A stretch of 64,000 bases of DNA from Chrysomallon squamiferum (taxonomy: Eukaryota > Mollusca > Gastropoda > Neomphalida > Peltospiridae): NCBI GenBank assembly GCA_012295275.1, contig CM022676.1, forward strand, positions 14,304,185 to 14,368,184. The letters are read 5' to 3'. Of the stretch, positions 1-11,919 are shown piece by piece. Within the stretch, counting starts at the first letter, position 1; each line of letters begins with the position of its first letter. The position numbers and the translations under genes are program-made. The notes under the pieces were generated by a model, which was not told the DNA's origin, searched no databases, and was given only the letters and a program-made list of their open reading frames with translations.

Positions 1-1860
1 ACTGAAAGCAAAAAATTTGGAGCACTCGTAAGTAATGGTGACACTGTATATTCCTTTATTCTTCTTTATATATATATATATATATATATATTATTATTTA
101 TATATATATATATAGTGCAAGTTAAACGGAGGGATGGTCAAAGTGTCTATTGCCGGCGAGTTTGGTCTGATTCTGTGAATTATATTCGTTACATGAATAT
201 ATTTATACAAAATAATATACATTTACACACACACGTATATATATATATATACACACACTGTTTTGTAACCTTCTGTATATATTAATTATTATATATACAT
301 ATTATATATACATATGTGTATATGAAATGTGAGATCATTTACACTGGTCTGAAAGTAAAAAAAAGCCACACAGTATGATAATGAATATTTATGAGAATGT
401 GCGCTGTTAATAATTATTATTTTTATAATGTGCGGATCGAAGACAATATTTTAAAAAGTTGTTTATGTATCTAGGATATCATAATTATTATACAGATCTT
501 TATTCAAAAATCTGTAGCGATGATTAAAATTCATGCGCAATAGTTTAGTCGCGCTGACCTCAAAAGTGCAAAACAATGACAGCTAGTCTAACTAAACGTA
601 TGGCGGATATTGCTGCCATTACTGACGAATGACAGGCGACCTCGTTGTAAGCGGGCCCGCCATCTCTTACAGTATGTAGCGATAGCTCTGTATGTTTTTA
701 TGTATATAGATATATAACAGTTCACATGTAAAATGATTGCTTGGGGATTAGTGACCTGTTACCTTCAAACTCTGCTACTAATTAATTCAGTAATGGTGTT
801 TGTTTTGTAAAACGCAGCCACACTTCCACCATACTTCGCACACAGGAACATTTATAAACGATTCTGCACTTCACTCGCTATTTTTTTAAATATTAATATT
901 GAGAGCCGTACTGTCCCGTTGTTGGTCAGCAGGTTGTTTTCAGCATCTTTGTCTTGCGCTGTCGTCTGCCCGACGGTTCCTTTCCAGTACTCATCCACTT
1001 CGTTTCCCTATCGTCTTTCTGGTCTTGGTCTGAATAGTTTGTTTTCGAGGTGATACACAATGTCCATAAAATTCAACTCACGTATTCTGACCACGTTCTA
1101 CTCTGTTCAGTAACATCTTTATTTTCTTTCTTACCAAGATGTTTGTTTTACTTGTTTGCTTAGTACTCATGTTTTCCGCACAAGAGTATAAACACGAGTT
1201 GTAAATATATCTCTTGAAGCAGCTTCAAGCTTCGCAAATGTCGGCCGTTATTCTTCTTTCATCATCTTTTGCCGTGATTATTTTATGTGGTGCTGCAGGG
1301 TATCTCAGGTCGAAGCAGCTTTCAGTGTTCTCTGGTAGGATGTTGTTCTGATCTCACGTCTCTGGTTTTCAAGTAAGGTTTCGAAATGTGTTCTCGACTG
1401 TTGCTTTAAACATGTTTGATGGTATGTTGTCTTCCTGTCGTGTTCTTCTTCGATAGGTCATTTCATACAGTTGTAATAAATTAAATTTTCATACGCATGT
1501 TAAAAATAAACTTTCACTTTTATTGTTTTATCCATTACTTTCAGCAGCAACAACAACAACATCAACAACAACAAAAACAACCATAATAATAAGATGAAAA
1601 AGAAGAAGTGAAGATGAACACTGTCATAAATGATACTAACAACAATGATGCAGTAATTTCTATTTATTCTGATTATTTATAATGTAAGATCTTGTCAGTT
1701 TTCTTAAGTACTGGACGTCATTTAACTTTCGGAGGGCAACTTACAACCTTCTCCTCCTGGGACAGTGTATCCAAACTGATTCGTTTCAAAACCGGTTTCA
1801 TCTGCCAGCATACACGAGACTTTCGAGTGTAAATCATTTCCAATACACCTTAAAACAAAT
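1..1860. other. Non-coding stretch, no gene recognised
   Basis: AT-rich sequence with (TA)n runs near 70-115 and 235-255. No open frame of useful length, splice-bounded domain or known repeat was recognised. A GC-richer patch around 600-660 and a C/T-rich patch around 900-1450 have no identifiable product. Could be intron or intergenic. Confidence 0.5.
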
Positions 1861-1896
1861 TTCATCTTATTATTTATTATGATATTCTAATAGTAA

Positions 1897-2700
1897 CAAC
1901 CACCACCACAAGAACTGTCATCACCGCCACAACTACCACTACAACTGTCATCACAGCCACAACTACCACTACAACTGTCATCACAGCCACAACTACCACT
2001 ACAACTGTCATCACAGCCACAACTACCACTACAACTGTCATCACAGCCACAACTACCACTACAACTGTCATCACAGCCACAACTACCACTACAACTGTCA
2101 TCACAGCCAGCCACAACTATCACTACAACTGTCATCACAGCCACAACTACCACTACAACTGTCATCACAGCCACAACTACCACTACAACTGTCATCACAG
2201 CCACAACTACCACTACAACTGTCATCACAGCCACAACTATCACAACAACTGTCATCACAGCCACAACTACCACTACAACTGTCATCACAGCCACAACTAT
2301 CACTACAACTGTCATCACAGCCACAACTACCACTACAACTGTCATCACAGCCACAACTACCACAACAACTGTCATCACAGCCACAACTACCAACAACTGT
2401 CATCACAGCCACAACTACCACTACAACTGTCATCACAGCCACGACTACCACTACAACTGTCATCACAGCCACAACTATCACAACAACTGTCATCACAGCC
2501 ACAACTACCACTACAACTGTCATCACAGCCACAACTATCACAACAACTGTCATCACCGCCACAACCACCACAACAACTGTCATCACAGCCACAACCACCA
2601 ACAACTGTCATCACACAGCCGCTGCTACCACTACAACTGTCATCACAGTACCTATCACAAGTTTGTCATCATTTACAACCACCACAACAACTGTCATCAC
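1897..2700. repeat. 30-bp minisatellite, about 26 copies
   Basis: A 30-bp unit containing ACAACTGTCATCACAGCCAC followed by AACTACCACT repeats head to tail with few substitutions and occasional length variants (an extra 4 bp near 2107, shortened units near 2390 and 2600). Because the unit is a multiple of three, five of the six frames stay open for long stretches. The plus strand reads as the Thr-rich decapeptide TTVITATTTT, the minus strand as Val-rich or Cys/Gly/Ser-rich repeats. No ATG occurs inside the plus-strand unit, so if coding it would have to be an internal mucin-like exon. No convincing splice sites were found. Most likely a non-coding minisatellite. Confidence 0.9.
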
Positions 2701-2795
2701 AAACAACCACCACTACATTTCTATCTGTTCTATTATCTATCGAGTACCTGTTTTAAGTTTGGAGACACCCACACCAACACCCACATATAGACAGA

Positions 2796-2853
<58 letters not shown>
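2796..2853. repeat. (TATC)n microsatellite
   Basis: Uninterrupted TATC repeats flanked by ACACACG/CCCACATRTAGACAGA sequence. The same flank-repeat arrangement recurs at 3222-3330, so the two loci are copies separated by the inserted MITE region. Confidence 0.95.
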
Positions 2854-2854
<1 letters not shown>

Positions 2855-2901
2855 GACACACACGTGAGCCCACACCCACATGTAGACAGATTATACAGGT
2901 A

Positions 2902-3216
2902 CCGGACCAATTATCCCGCGGCCTGAAATCCGAAAAGATCAGAAAACAGGAACTTTTTTGCCCGACGCTATTTTCATAGTCCGCAGGCGCGACTGTTGTC
3001 CTCATCACACTGGAACTACTCTTTCAAGCCGCGTGTTGTTAATTCACTCGCCGCATTGTTTACGTGTCGAGTCGCCACAGTTGTGTATTGTCCATTTTCT
3101 TTATGTTTTTAATTTAAAAATGTTTATGCCTAATTATTTACGTATTTAGATGCCTTGTTACCAGAAAACCGGAAAATCCAGAAATCCGGAATGCTTCAGG
3201 CCCCAAGGAGTCCGGA
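2902..3216. mobile_element. MITE-like element, TA-flanked, pogo/Tigger-style ends
   Basis: The left end reads CCGGACC then GGCCTGAAATCCG. The reverse complement of the right end reads CCGGACTCC then GGGCCTGAAGCATTCCGG, giving imperfect terminal inverted repeats of roughly 30 bp. TA dinucleotides flank both ends (2900-2901 and 3217-3218), as expected for Tc1/mariner/pogo transposition. Length about 315 bp. The 63-codon ORF inside (2958-3149) resembles no transposase I recognise and is probably incidental. It lies between two similar TATC/ACACACG segments, so insertion into a duplicated microsatellite region is plausible. Confidence 0.6.
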
Positions 3217-3255
3217 TAGATAGACACACACGTACACCCACATATAGACAGATTA

Positions 3256-3269
3256 TATCTATCTGTCTG

Positions 3270-3301
<32 letters not shown>
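3256..3301. repeat. (TCTA)n microsatellite
   Basis: TCTG/TCTA repeats bordered by the same ACACACG and CATATAGACAGATTA flanks as the repeat at 2796-2853. Confidence 0.9.
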
Positions 3302-3417
3302 GACACACACGTCCACTCACACCTACATATACAGGCACATACACAAATAAATGAATAAATAAATATGTGAATATTAATGCCTATACAGAAGAAGTGTTAT
3401 AAGTAAAATCTGTTTAC

Positions 3418-4068
3418 CTGCAGTAGTCGTCTCGTCCGTCATCGTTTACATCCTTCATGTACCACGTGTTGTAGTAGCCGACGTCGAGCCACGTCTGACC
3501 CTTGTTTCCCGAGTTGTAGTTGTACTCACTTTCACCCTGGGTTCCCGCAAGTGCACACGAGAACCAGTTAAATTTCTCACCTTCTTTAGGTTCCACGAAT
3601 CTACGGGAAGAAACGCATTTCATAAAATGTTCGTTTGATGACGTATTTCTTTTATAGGGTTTACAAATCGCGTCTGCTGAGTGGTGATGTGGTTTTCAGA
3701 AATTGCGCGATCTGTGTAATGAGCATGTTGAAACCAGGATTTGAGTATGTAGTGAGCCTGTGAGTAAACACCTGTCTGTGTGATCAGATGAGTTATTTGA
3801 CTGATCATCTATGAACTAATAAGTGTATCTGACGAGATGTGACTGAATACAATGATGATTATAATATATATAAACATACCGACAATAATCATTTTTAACA
3901 CCTTGACCTTGAACATCTGCCCATCCGTGAAACAAATAACTTATTCCTTTGTCGTTTATATCTGTGCGTCTTGGCTTCACGGTCTTGTCCTCCGCTGGTT
4001 TCTGTAATATGCACGTGTAAACACCGAGAACAACCAGCGCAAAAACACAGTCTTCCTTTCTCGTCAGC
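3418..4068 (-). CDS. Secreted FG-GAP/VCBS-like protein, partial (two exons)
   Basis: Two minus-strand exons are supported. Exon 4068-3880 is preceded by a CAG acceptor and ends before GTATG. It encodes a hydrophobic stretch (CVFALVVLGVYTCIL), a charged linker, and GISYLFHGWADVQGQG..NDYCR. Exon 3600-3418 ends before GTAAAC and encodes FVEPKEGEKFNWFSCAL...WLDVGYYNTWYMKDVNDDGRDDYCR. Both exons are multiples of three (189 and 183 nt) and phase 2 at both ends, so each is a cassette ending in a D-x-DYC-R motif. The repeated DVxxxGxxDYCR motif resembles the Asp-rich calcium-binding loops of FG-GAP/VCBS repeat proteins. The hydrophobic segment looks like a signal peptide, but no ATG precedes it in this exon, so the start lies in an unseen upstream exon or has been lost. 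The 3' part was not found. Substrate and function are unknown. Confidence 0.55.
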
Positions 4069-4132
4069 CTGAATAGAACACGATATATTAAGTCTTAGAT
4101 CTGTCTCTTGTCTCTCTTTGTTCTGTCTCTCT

Positions 4133-5352
4133 GTATGTCTGTGTGTATATACAATTACAAAAATGGTGTTTTATGCAGAAGACAAAAATTGTTTTTTAAA
4201 ACGTTTTTGGTTTTGGGTAATACATTTTCGTAGTTATTATTAAAATTAAGTTTCTGCAGCATTTAATAATATTTTTTTTTTTGTGTTTTTTTTCGTCGAA
4301 GCCGCATTTCATAACTTTAGGTAATATAGCTGCATTTGTCAGTTTGGAGGTTACAAAATAAATTAAAAACGACAACACCAACAACAACAAAAAGGAAAAA
4401 ATAAAAAATAATAAAAGATGACATGTTTTATCACATATAACAAAAAAAACCTGACTTATTCGGAATAGAGAAGCTGAAAATTATTATTTTTCTAATATAA
4501 TGCGATATGAAAGTAAAATTAATTTATTTCAAAACGGAAGAAAAAGAAGAAAAAGAAGAAGAAGAGAAGAAAGAAAACAGATCATGTCGAAAGAGAAAGC
4601 TTGTATCATAAGACAGCATTACATGTAGTGCGTATATATTTCTGCTCAAATGCGTTTCTCATTTTATCGTTTTAATCTTAAAATGATGTTTTTTTCTTCA
4701 GGTATTGAATAGTGCATCAGCGGTTGTTTTTATAACAAACTCGTATGTCTGTGTGTATATACAATTACAAAAATGGTGTTTTATGCAGAAGACAAAAATT
4801 GTTTTTTAAAACGTTTTTGGTTTTGGGTAATACATTTTCGTAGTTATTATTAAAATTAAGTTTCTGCAGCATTTAATAATATTTTTTTTTTTGTGTTTTT
4901 TTTCGTCGAAGCCGCATTTCATAACTTTAGGTAATATAGCTGCATTTGTCAGTTTGGAGGTTACAAAATAAATTAAAAACGACAACACCAACAACAACAA
5001 AAAGGAAAAAATAAAAAATAATAAAAGATGACATGTTTTATCACATATAACAAAAAAAACCTGACTTATTCGGAATAGAGAAGCTGAAAATTATTATTTT
5101 TCTAATATAATGCGATATGAAAGTAAAATTAATTTATTTCAAAACGGAAGAAAAAGAAGAAAAAGAAGAAGAAGAGAAGAAAGAAAACAGATCATTTCGA
5201 AAGAGAAAGCTTGTATCATAAGACAGCATTACATGTAGTGCGTATATATTTCTGCTCAAATGCGTTTCTAATTTTATCGTTTTAATCTTAAAATGATGTT
5301 TTTTTCTTCAGGTATTGAATAGTGCATCAGCGGTTGTTTTTATAACAAACTC
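4133..5352. repeat. Near-perfect 610-bp tandem duplication
   Basis: Positions 4133-4742 and 4743-5352 are the same sequence offset by 610 bp. I see only a couple of substitutions (for example ATCATGTCG versus ATCATTTCG, and GTTTCTCATT versus GTTTCTAATT). Each copy includes the same 64-codon minus-strand ORF and the same (GAA)n tract. The near-identity indicates a very recent duplication or an assembly duplication. Confidence 0.95.
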
Positions 5353-5496
5353 GATTCACACTGGTTGAAAGAATGTTGGTGTTTATTAGATGACAAATTA
5401 ACAACTGCTTAATCACACACACAAACACTCACTTTATATATATAAATATTAGCAGAACTAGAAGGGGTAGAAAAATATTCTGAAAATAATCTGTGC

Positions 5497-5727
5497 TTAG
5501 TAGTCACAGATCTTAGCTGCTGTATTGTGGAAAGCTATTTCTAGAACTGACCCTCGTTCAACACTTCTTTCCGCAGAGCGCTTCACGTGACTCTGTACAC
5601 GAAACAAATCTCTGATCTCTGTTACTGCTCTCTGGCTTCGTTTTGCGAGTTCTTCCGTCTTTGGCACAGGCAATATGCACGTGTAGACACCAAGAACAAG
5701 CAAGGCGAAAACACAGCCTGGTTCCAT
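5497..5727 (-). CDS. Small secreted-precursor-like ORF, 76 aa
   Basis: A single open frame starts at an ATG at 5727 and ends at a TAA at 5497. The first 20 residues (MEPGCVFALLVLGVYTCILP) form a good signal peptide and match the hydrophobic segment of the FG-GAP-like gene at 3.4-4.07 kb almost residue for residue (CVFALxVLGVYTCIL). Downstream the two diverge completely. This one has dibasic KR sites near residues 30 and 50 and a single cysteine near the C-terminus. It may be a processed secreted peptide precursor or the signal exon of a decayed paralogue that reads through a lost donor. No family is recognised for the mature part. Confidence 0.45.
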   Translation of the reverse strand: MEPGCVFALLVLGVYTCILPVPKTEELAKRSQRAVTEIRDLFRVQSHVKRSAERSVERGSVLEIAFHNTAAKICDY

Positions 5728-5739
5728 TGTTTACTGTGC

Positions 5740-5925
5740 TAAATAATAATAATAATAATACTGATACTACTACTACTACTACTACTACTACTGCTACTAC
5801 TACTACTACTACTAATAATAATTATAATAATAGTAGTAGTAGTAGTAAAAGTAATAATAATAATAATAATAATAATGATGATGATAATGATGACGATGAC
5901 AACAACGAAATGACTAATAATAACT
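5740..5925. repeat. Compound trinucleotide repeat
   Basis: Runs of AAT, ACT, AGT and GAT triplets. The Asn/Thr-rich reading frame across it is a by-product of the repeat. Confidence 0.9.
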
Positions 5926-5929
5926 AAGT

Positions 5930-7774
5930 AATTGTTAATTAATTTTTGGCAGTCGTACAGGTACGTTTCTTGTAGAATGAGAAACAGTAGTACTGGTAGC
6001 AGAAGCTGTAGTTGCAGTGAAATAGTAGAGATAATTATAGTACAAGTATTATTATTATTATCAGTAGCAATATTAGCACTATTATTACCAATATCTCAAG
6101 CGATTACTCAGTATAATACAGGACAATATAGTACAGTATAATATAATATAATATAATATAACTATGTGACACGTATATGTTATAAACAATATAATAAAAT
6201 CATTTTTAAAGTATTGTCAAGATATGTTTATTGTGAAGAAAAAAAAAAAAAAAAATGCACATTACCTTCTCTTTAAGACGTTAGACGGAGAAGTGAAAAA
6301 ATATATGAAGCAATACAATGTTTATAATTGCTATATGTTTAATGGGAAAGAAAAACGTACATACAGATGCACCAGGCTTGATACGTGGGTGGTTATAAAA
6401 TATGTTACAGTAATTTACTCTGTTTGGTTCCAGCTTTAATTTGCGCACGTAGAGCTAGGTCACAATGGGTTGAAGAGAAAAATAAAAAATAACTAATAAG
6501 TTTAATTAAAGCGGTAACAGTAGAACACGATTTCACTAATCAGCATACGATTCGTGACATTAATATGTGTACAGTATAGAGATGTGTGACACTGATACAT
6601 TAGACAAACATTTCAATAAATGTGAGCGAGTGACCAAGGTGAAATTATAAATGCGATTTCAAACTGATGATGTGTGATTTATTTGTATACTACTTTCTCT
6701 AAAATTGGCTCACAGATATTTTCACTCCGTATATTTGTGAAACAGATGGGTGCACAAATAGTGCTTTGCTGACTGTCGCTAAATTCTAAGTAAGTTATTT
6801 TGTCTACATTATTTTGTGTTCATTTAAACTCATTATTGATTTATTTGTTTGTTTGTTTATTTGATGACAGGCGTGAATATTTTATATTAACAGGAAGAAA
6901 ATAAAACTTATTATGTTGTTTCCAGATGGATTCATGTTAAGTTAAATAGTGTACTGATCATGTTGTGAGTGTGTGGAAAAAGTAGATAATAATTTTATAC
7001 TTTTGAATCTCTCTTCGCTGCGTGGTATAAAAACATCAATAAATAACACATATAGATTAGATATTATTTGGAAAAGCGTCATGCTTGGTGAGTCTGCTAA
7101 AATGTAAGCGAATTGACAGCCTTAATATTAATTAACGTTGAAAAGAAACTTCGAATAGCTCTTGCTGTTTAATGTGTTATTGAATAGTAGCTGTTCATCA
7201 ATACTAGAAACGAAGTTGAAACTTATACAAACTGTTACACATAATCAGATATTTTACATGCAATTGTGTTTGAACGGAGCGTTAATCATCAGGTTCACTG
7301 GAAACAGATGTTCGTGTTTTTTATACTTGTAAATAAAAATGAAAACAAAACAAGACAGATAGATTTTACGTTTACCTCTGATCTAATAAATCGAAGGCAA
7401 ACATATTTTTCACACGCTGTGTTACTGTTTGCCACATGGTAAAAAGAATAATAACATAAATTTCATAAAATAACAACAGCTTGAGGAGATGATTGCAAAG
7501 GTATGAAAAAGATAATTTCAGATGTAACAAGTTGCTATGGTATCTCGTTGTGTTTTGACATTTCGTGGCAAGGGGCCTTGAGTTATGAAATATGATATGG
7601 TATCGTCTTCTGTAGCGAGACATCATTATGGTATGACATTTTGTTTGTGAGATATCATTATGCTATCTCGTAGTGTGAGATGTGTTATGATATGGTATAT
7701 TGTGCTGGGCGGTGTCTTTTGGTATTGTATCTTGCATTATTAGATCTTATGGTGGTTACTTTTGTTGTGTTGTG
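5930..7774. other. Non-coding stretch
   Basis: AT-rich sequence with a poly(A) run near 6240-6255 and an (ATAAT)n run near 6140-6160. Only short ORFs without recognisable motifs are present. The sequence from about 7600 is GT-rich and grades into the 43-bp minisatellite. Confidence 0.5.
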
Positions 7775-8330
7775 CTCTGTTGTTATGATATAGTGTCTTG
7801 TGCTGTGGGATGTTATTGTAAAGTATATTGCTGTGTTATATTGTGTTGTGGGATGTTATGATAAAGTATATTGCTATGTTATATTGTTTTGTGGGATTTT
7901 GTTGTAAAGTATATTGCTGTGTTATATTGTGTTGTGGGATGTTATTGTAAAGTGTGTTGTTGTGTTTTATTGTGTTGTGGGATGTTATTGTAAAGTATAT
8001 TGCTGTGTTATATTGTGTTGTGGGATGTTACTGTAAAGTGTGTTGTGTTTTATTGTGTTATGGGATGTTACTGTAAAGTGTGTTGTTGTGTTTTATTGTG
8101 TTGTGGGATGTTATTGTAAAGTATATTGCTGTGTTATATTGTGTTGTGGGATGTTATGATAAAGTATATTGCTCTGTTATATTGTGTTGTGGGATGTTAT
8201 TGTAAAGTATATTGCTGTGTTATATTGTGTTGTGGGATGTTATTGTAAAGTATATTGCTGTATTATATTGTGTTGTGGGATGTTATTGTAAAGTATATTG
8301 CTGTGTTTTGTGGGATGTTACGGTAAAGTA
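7775..8330. repeat. 43-bp minisatellite, about 13 copies
   Basis: Head-to-tail units of about 43 bp contain TTGTGTTGTGGGATGTTA followed by TTGTAAAGTATATTGCTGTG, with variants in which the unit is shortened (near 8040) or the AAAGTATATTG part reads AAAGTGTGTTG. The plus strand is strikingly poor in cytosine throughout. No coding potential. Confidence 0.9.
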
Positions 8331-8856
8331 TCTTGTACGGTGTTGTGATCTGTCGTAATAAAATTAAATTAATAAATATGTAAATTGACATTTTTCTTTC
8401 CGCTATAGACGGCACTGAAAAATGAGCTGAATGAAAGTTGTTGTTTCACTGCTGAGTTTGACAGTTAGTACAGTGTCTGAGATAATTTATGTGTATTTGT
8501 CCGTTATACACACAATAGCTAGAATAAAGTAAATACAGATACAGACGAGAAATAATCAAACATCTACACTGATATTCCTATCACTTAACTGGCCGCACCT
8601 TCGATAGTTTACTACAGTTCTAATATTATTAATAATAAGAACAAACTTAATTAGCTCTGACAAATAACATTTTTTGTTTTGTTTTAATTACTTGATTAGA
8701 AACAGTATTCAGTAATACGATGATTTGATGATGATGATGATGATAATAATAATATCGTGTCTAATATATAATCATTTAAATAAAATATATTTCGGTCGTT
8801 ATGTTAAATAACCTTGCACATATTGTCAAACGTCAAGCAATTGTATTTTAACTATA

Positions 8857-9617
8857 CAGTGGTACCTCGAGTTACGAGTGCTCCAACATACGAGTTTTTC
8901 GAGTTATGAGCAGTCATCGGGTCGAGCGTTTGCTTTGAGTTGAGAGCCTAAATACGAATTACGAGCGAGCTTCAGATACGCCGCAGCTAGCTGGCGCAAC
9001 GAACAACACAACATCCGCCCAGCATCCCGCGTCTTACTCGTTTTCTTCACGTGGTTACCTCTGTTGTGTTGTGCTCGCGTTTTGTGCAGTATTTTGCCAA
9101 ATTTCCATGGATCCTAAGAAGGTTAGTGCAAAGGAGAGTGCTGAGAAGAAGAAGCGGATGTTGTCCATTGAATTAAAGCATGAAATCATAGAAAAACATG
9201 AGCGAGGTGTGCATGTAGTCAACATGGCTAGACAGTATCAGCGAAGTACTTTTACGATATGTACTATACTGAAACACTGGGAGTTCATAAAGGTTATAAC
9301 TCCAGCCAAAGGTGTTAAAATGATTTTTTTGCTGTGGACCTCTGTCCATGAAAAGATGGAGAAACCCTAACCCTGTACACTTTACAAAACCAATTTATTG
9401 TTTTACATTCTCTTTTATTTTGTTTTTATACAATATATGTCATTTATAAGTAAATGTTTTGTTAATTAAAAATACGTTACAAAAATTGGGGTGATTTTGG
9501 GGGGGCTGGAACGGAGTAATGGTATTTCAATTAATTTCGTTTGGTAAAATTGATTTGATATACGAGTAACAAACTTGGTGACGGAAAGAATTAAACTCGT
9601 AAGTCAAGGTACCACTG
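8857..9617 (+). mobile_element. Non-autonomous Tigger (pogo superfamily) element, about 760 bp
   Basis: The element is bounded by TA (8855-8856 and 9618-9619). Its ends are inverted repeats: left CAGTGGTACCTCGAGTTACG, reverse complement of right CAGTGGTACCTTGACTTACG. It keeps the 5' coding region of a Tigger transposase, then jumps directly to the 3' non-coding end, so it is an internal-deletion derivative. A related copy is at 59173-59915. Confidence 0.88.
9071..9370 (+). pseudogene. Truncated Tigger transposase, N-terminal CENP-B-type HTH
   Basis: The frame contains MDPKKVSAKES...KKKRMLSIELKHEIIEKHERG followed by VVNMARQYQRS, the helix-turn-helix that Tigger/CENP-B-like transposases use to bind their terminal repeats. 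It continues through TICTIL and ITPAKGVKM. A frame change and stop follow within about 20 codons. The second DNA-binding half and the DDE catalytic domain of the roughly 500-residue family are absent, so no active enzyme is encoded. The natural start is probably the ATG at MDPKK (near 9110) rather than the upstream ATG at 9071. Confidence 0.8.
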
Positions 9618-10208
<591 letters not shown>

Positions 10209-10439
10209 CGACTAACCGTTAAAATAGTTGAATATCCAAGTACAATCCCCAAAATATTTATTTTACGAAGAGATCTTTTGAGTTCCGCAATTAAAATGAA
10301 CCTAATTAAAATGCACAGATGATAATGGATTTTTTGTTGTTGTTTCATTACCGTATATAATAAAAATACAGTGATATATCTATAAATGTAGATAAATTCT
10401 ACACAGTCAGAGTGGATAGATTGTATTTAATAATTATAC

Positions 10440-11010
10440 AGTTAATGACTATAATAAGTATACATTGAATATATATATAATAAATATATATAAGTTTAAA
10501 TATAGGTATATATATAATTTAATGTAATAATTATTTAGTGAGTGTATGTAATAAGTTTATAGTGAATATATATAAGTATATAGTGTGTGTACATAATAAG
10601 TATACAGTAAGTGTATTTCAGTATAGATTGAGGTATATAATAAGTATAGAGTGAGTATATATAATAAGTATACAGTGAGTATATATAATAAGTATAGAGT
10701 GAGTATATATAATAAGTATACAGTGAGTATATAATAAGTATAGAGTGAGCATATATAATAAGTATACAGTGAGTGTATATAATAAGTATAGAGTGAGCAT
10801 ATATAATACGTATACAGTGAGTGTATATAATAAGTATAGAGTAGTATATATATATAATAGAGTGAGTATATATAATGTATATATATAATAAGTATAGAGT
10901 GAGTATATATAATTTATACTTGAGTATATATAAGTATACAGTGAGTATATAATAATATATGAGCATATAAGTATACAGTGAGTGTATATAAAAAGTATAG
11001 AGAAAGGTAT
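10440..11010. repeat. AT-rich tandem repeat, about 24-bp unit
   Basis: Imperfect units alternating AAGTATAGAGTGAGTATATA and AAGTATACAGTGAGTATATA, each followed by ATAAT. The Ile/Tyr-rich ORFs reading through it (minus strand) follow from the repeat and are not genes. Confidence 0.85.
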
Positions 11011-11919
11011 ATAAATTTAAGTCTATACAGAGATGTGTATAAAAAAGTCTGCTATATAAGATATATGCATGTGTATGTTTGTTTTTCTGATTCTCATTTC
11101 GTATTTTTTATTTTATTTATCATTTACAAATTCATTACTGTTACTTTCAGTACTTAAAAGAATTTCTTTTATTCACAATCTGTTCTTCTCGGTTTATGTT
11201 TAATGTACTTGTATGCATAATATAGAGTATGTATGTGTCTCTGTATGCGTGTGCTTGTGTACGTACGTGTCTATATATACGTATGTGTATGAGTGTCTTA
11301 TTTATTTATTTCCGTTTCCAGTAAGTTTTCTATTCCTGTACTCCAATGTTTCATAGTTCTTGTTTTTATACATGCTTAATTTATCAGTTGTCATTTATTT
11401 ATTACAGAACAATAAAGAAGGACTACAATCAAGAATCACAAGCTGCATTGGTTGCGGCTTCTTGGTTTGAATATTCATATATTTTAGTGTCTGCAACAAC
11501 GTTTATCAAATTACTTTGAACAGAGTGATTCACATGTGAAAGATGATTACGAGTGTTGATAATGGAACATATAATCAGATCTGGAAACAGAACTTTACAA
11601 GATTCATATGCCAAAAATATATAATGTACATTAATATCAATAGAACTATATTTACAAACGTATTCCAGGAAAACCTGACGGTCATATAAAAATTTGAATG
11701 CAGAAAGAAATAAACACCAAATCAAGAAACATAAAGAAATAACAAAATAAAATAAAATAAAATAAAATATTATCACAGTGATGACAAAAACTGACAGTAT
11801 TTGAACGATGTTTTTTTATTTATTTATTTTTTTTTTTTTTTTTACACTATAAATAACAAAGCAGGTATCTGATTTCGTGTCACATATGTACGAAGTTGTC
11901 TGTCACTGTGTTTAGATCG
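11011..11919. other. Non-coding stretch
   Basis: AT-rich. A 115-codon minus ORF at 11429-11776 has a hydrophobic start but no motif I recognise and no supporting splice structure, so it is not called as a gene. (TTTA)n/poly(T) at about 11810-11845. Confidence 0.45.

Noticed and set aside
1897-2700. CRISPR-like array
   Set aside because: Units are contiguous with no unique spacers, in a eukaryotic context; it is a minisatellite. The same applies to 7775-8330 and 10440-11010.
11429-11776. 115-codon minus-strand ORF as a membrane protein gene
   Set aside because: The hydrophobic start is AT-rich low-complexity sequence; no splice context, no motif, no paralogue in the window.
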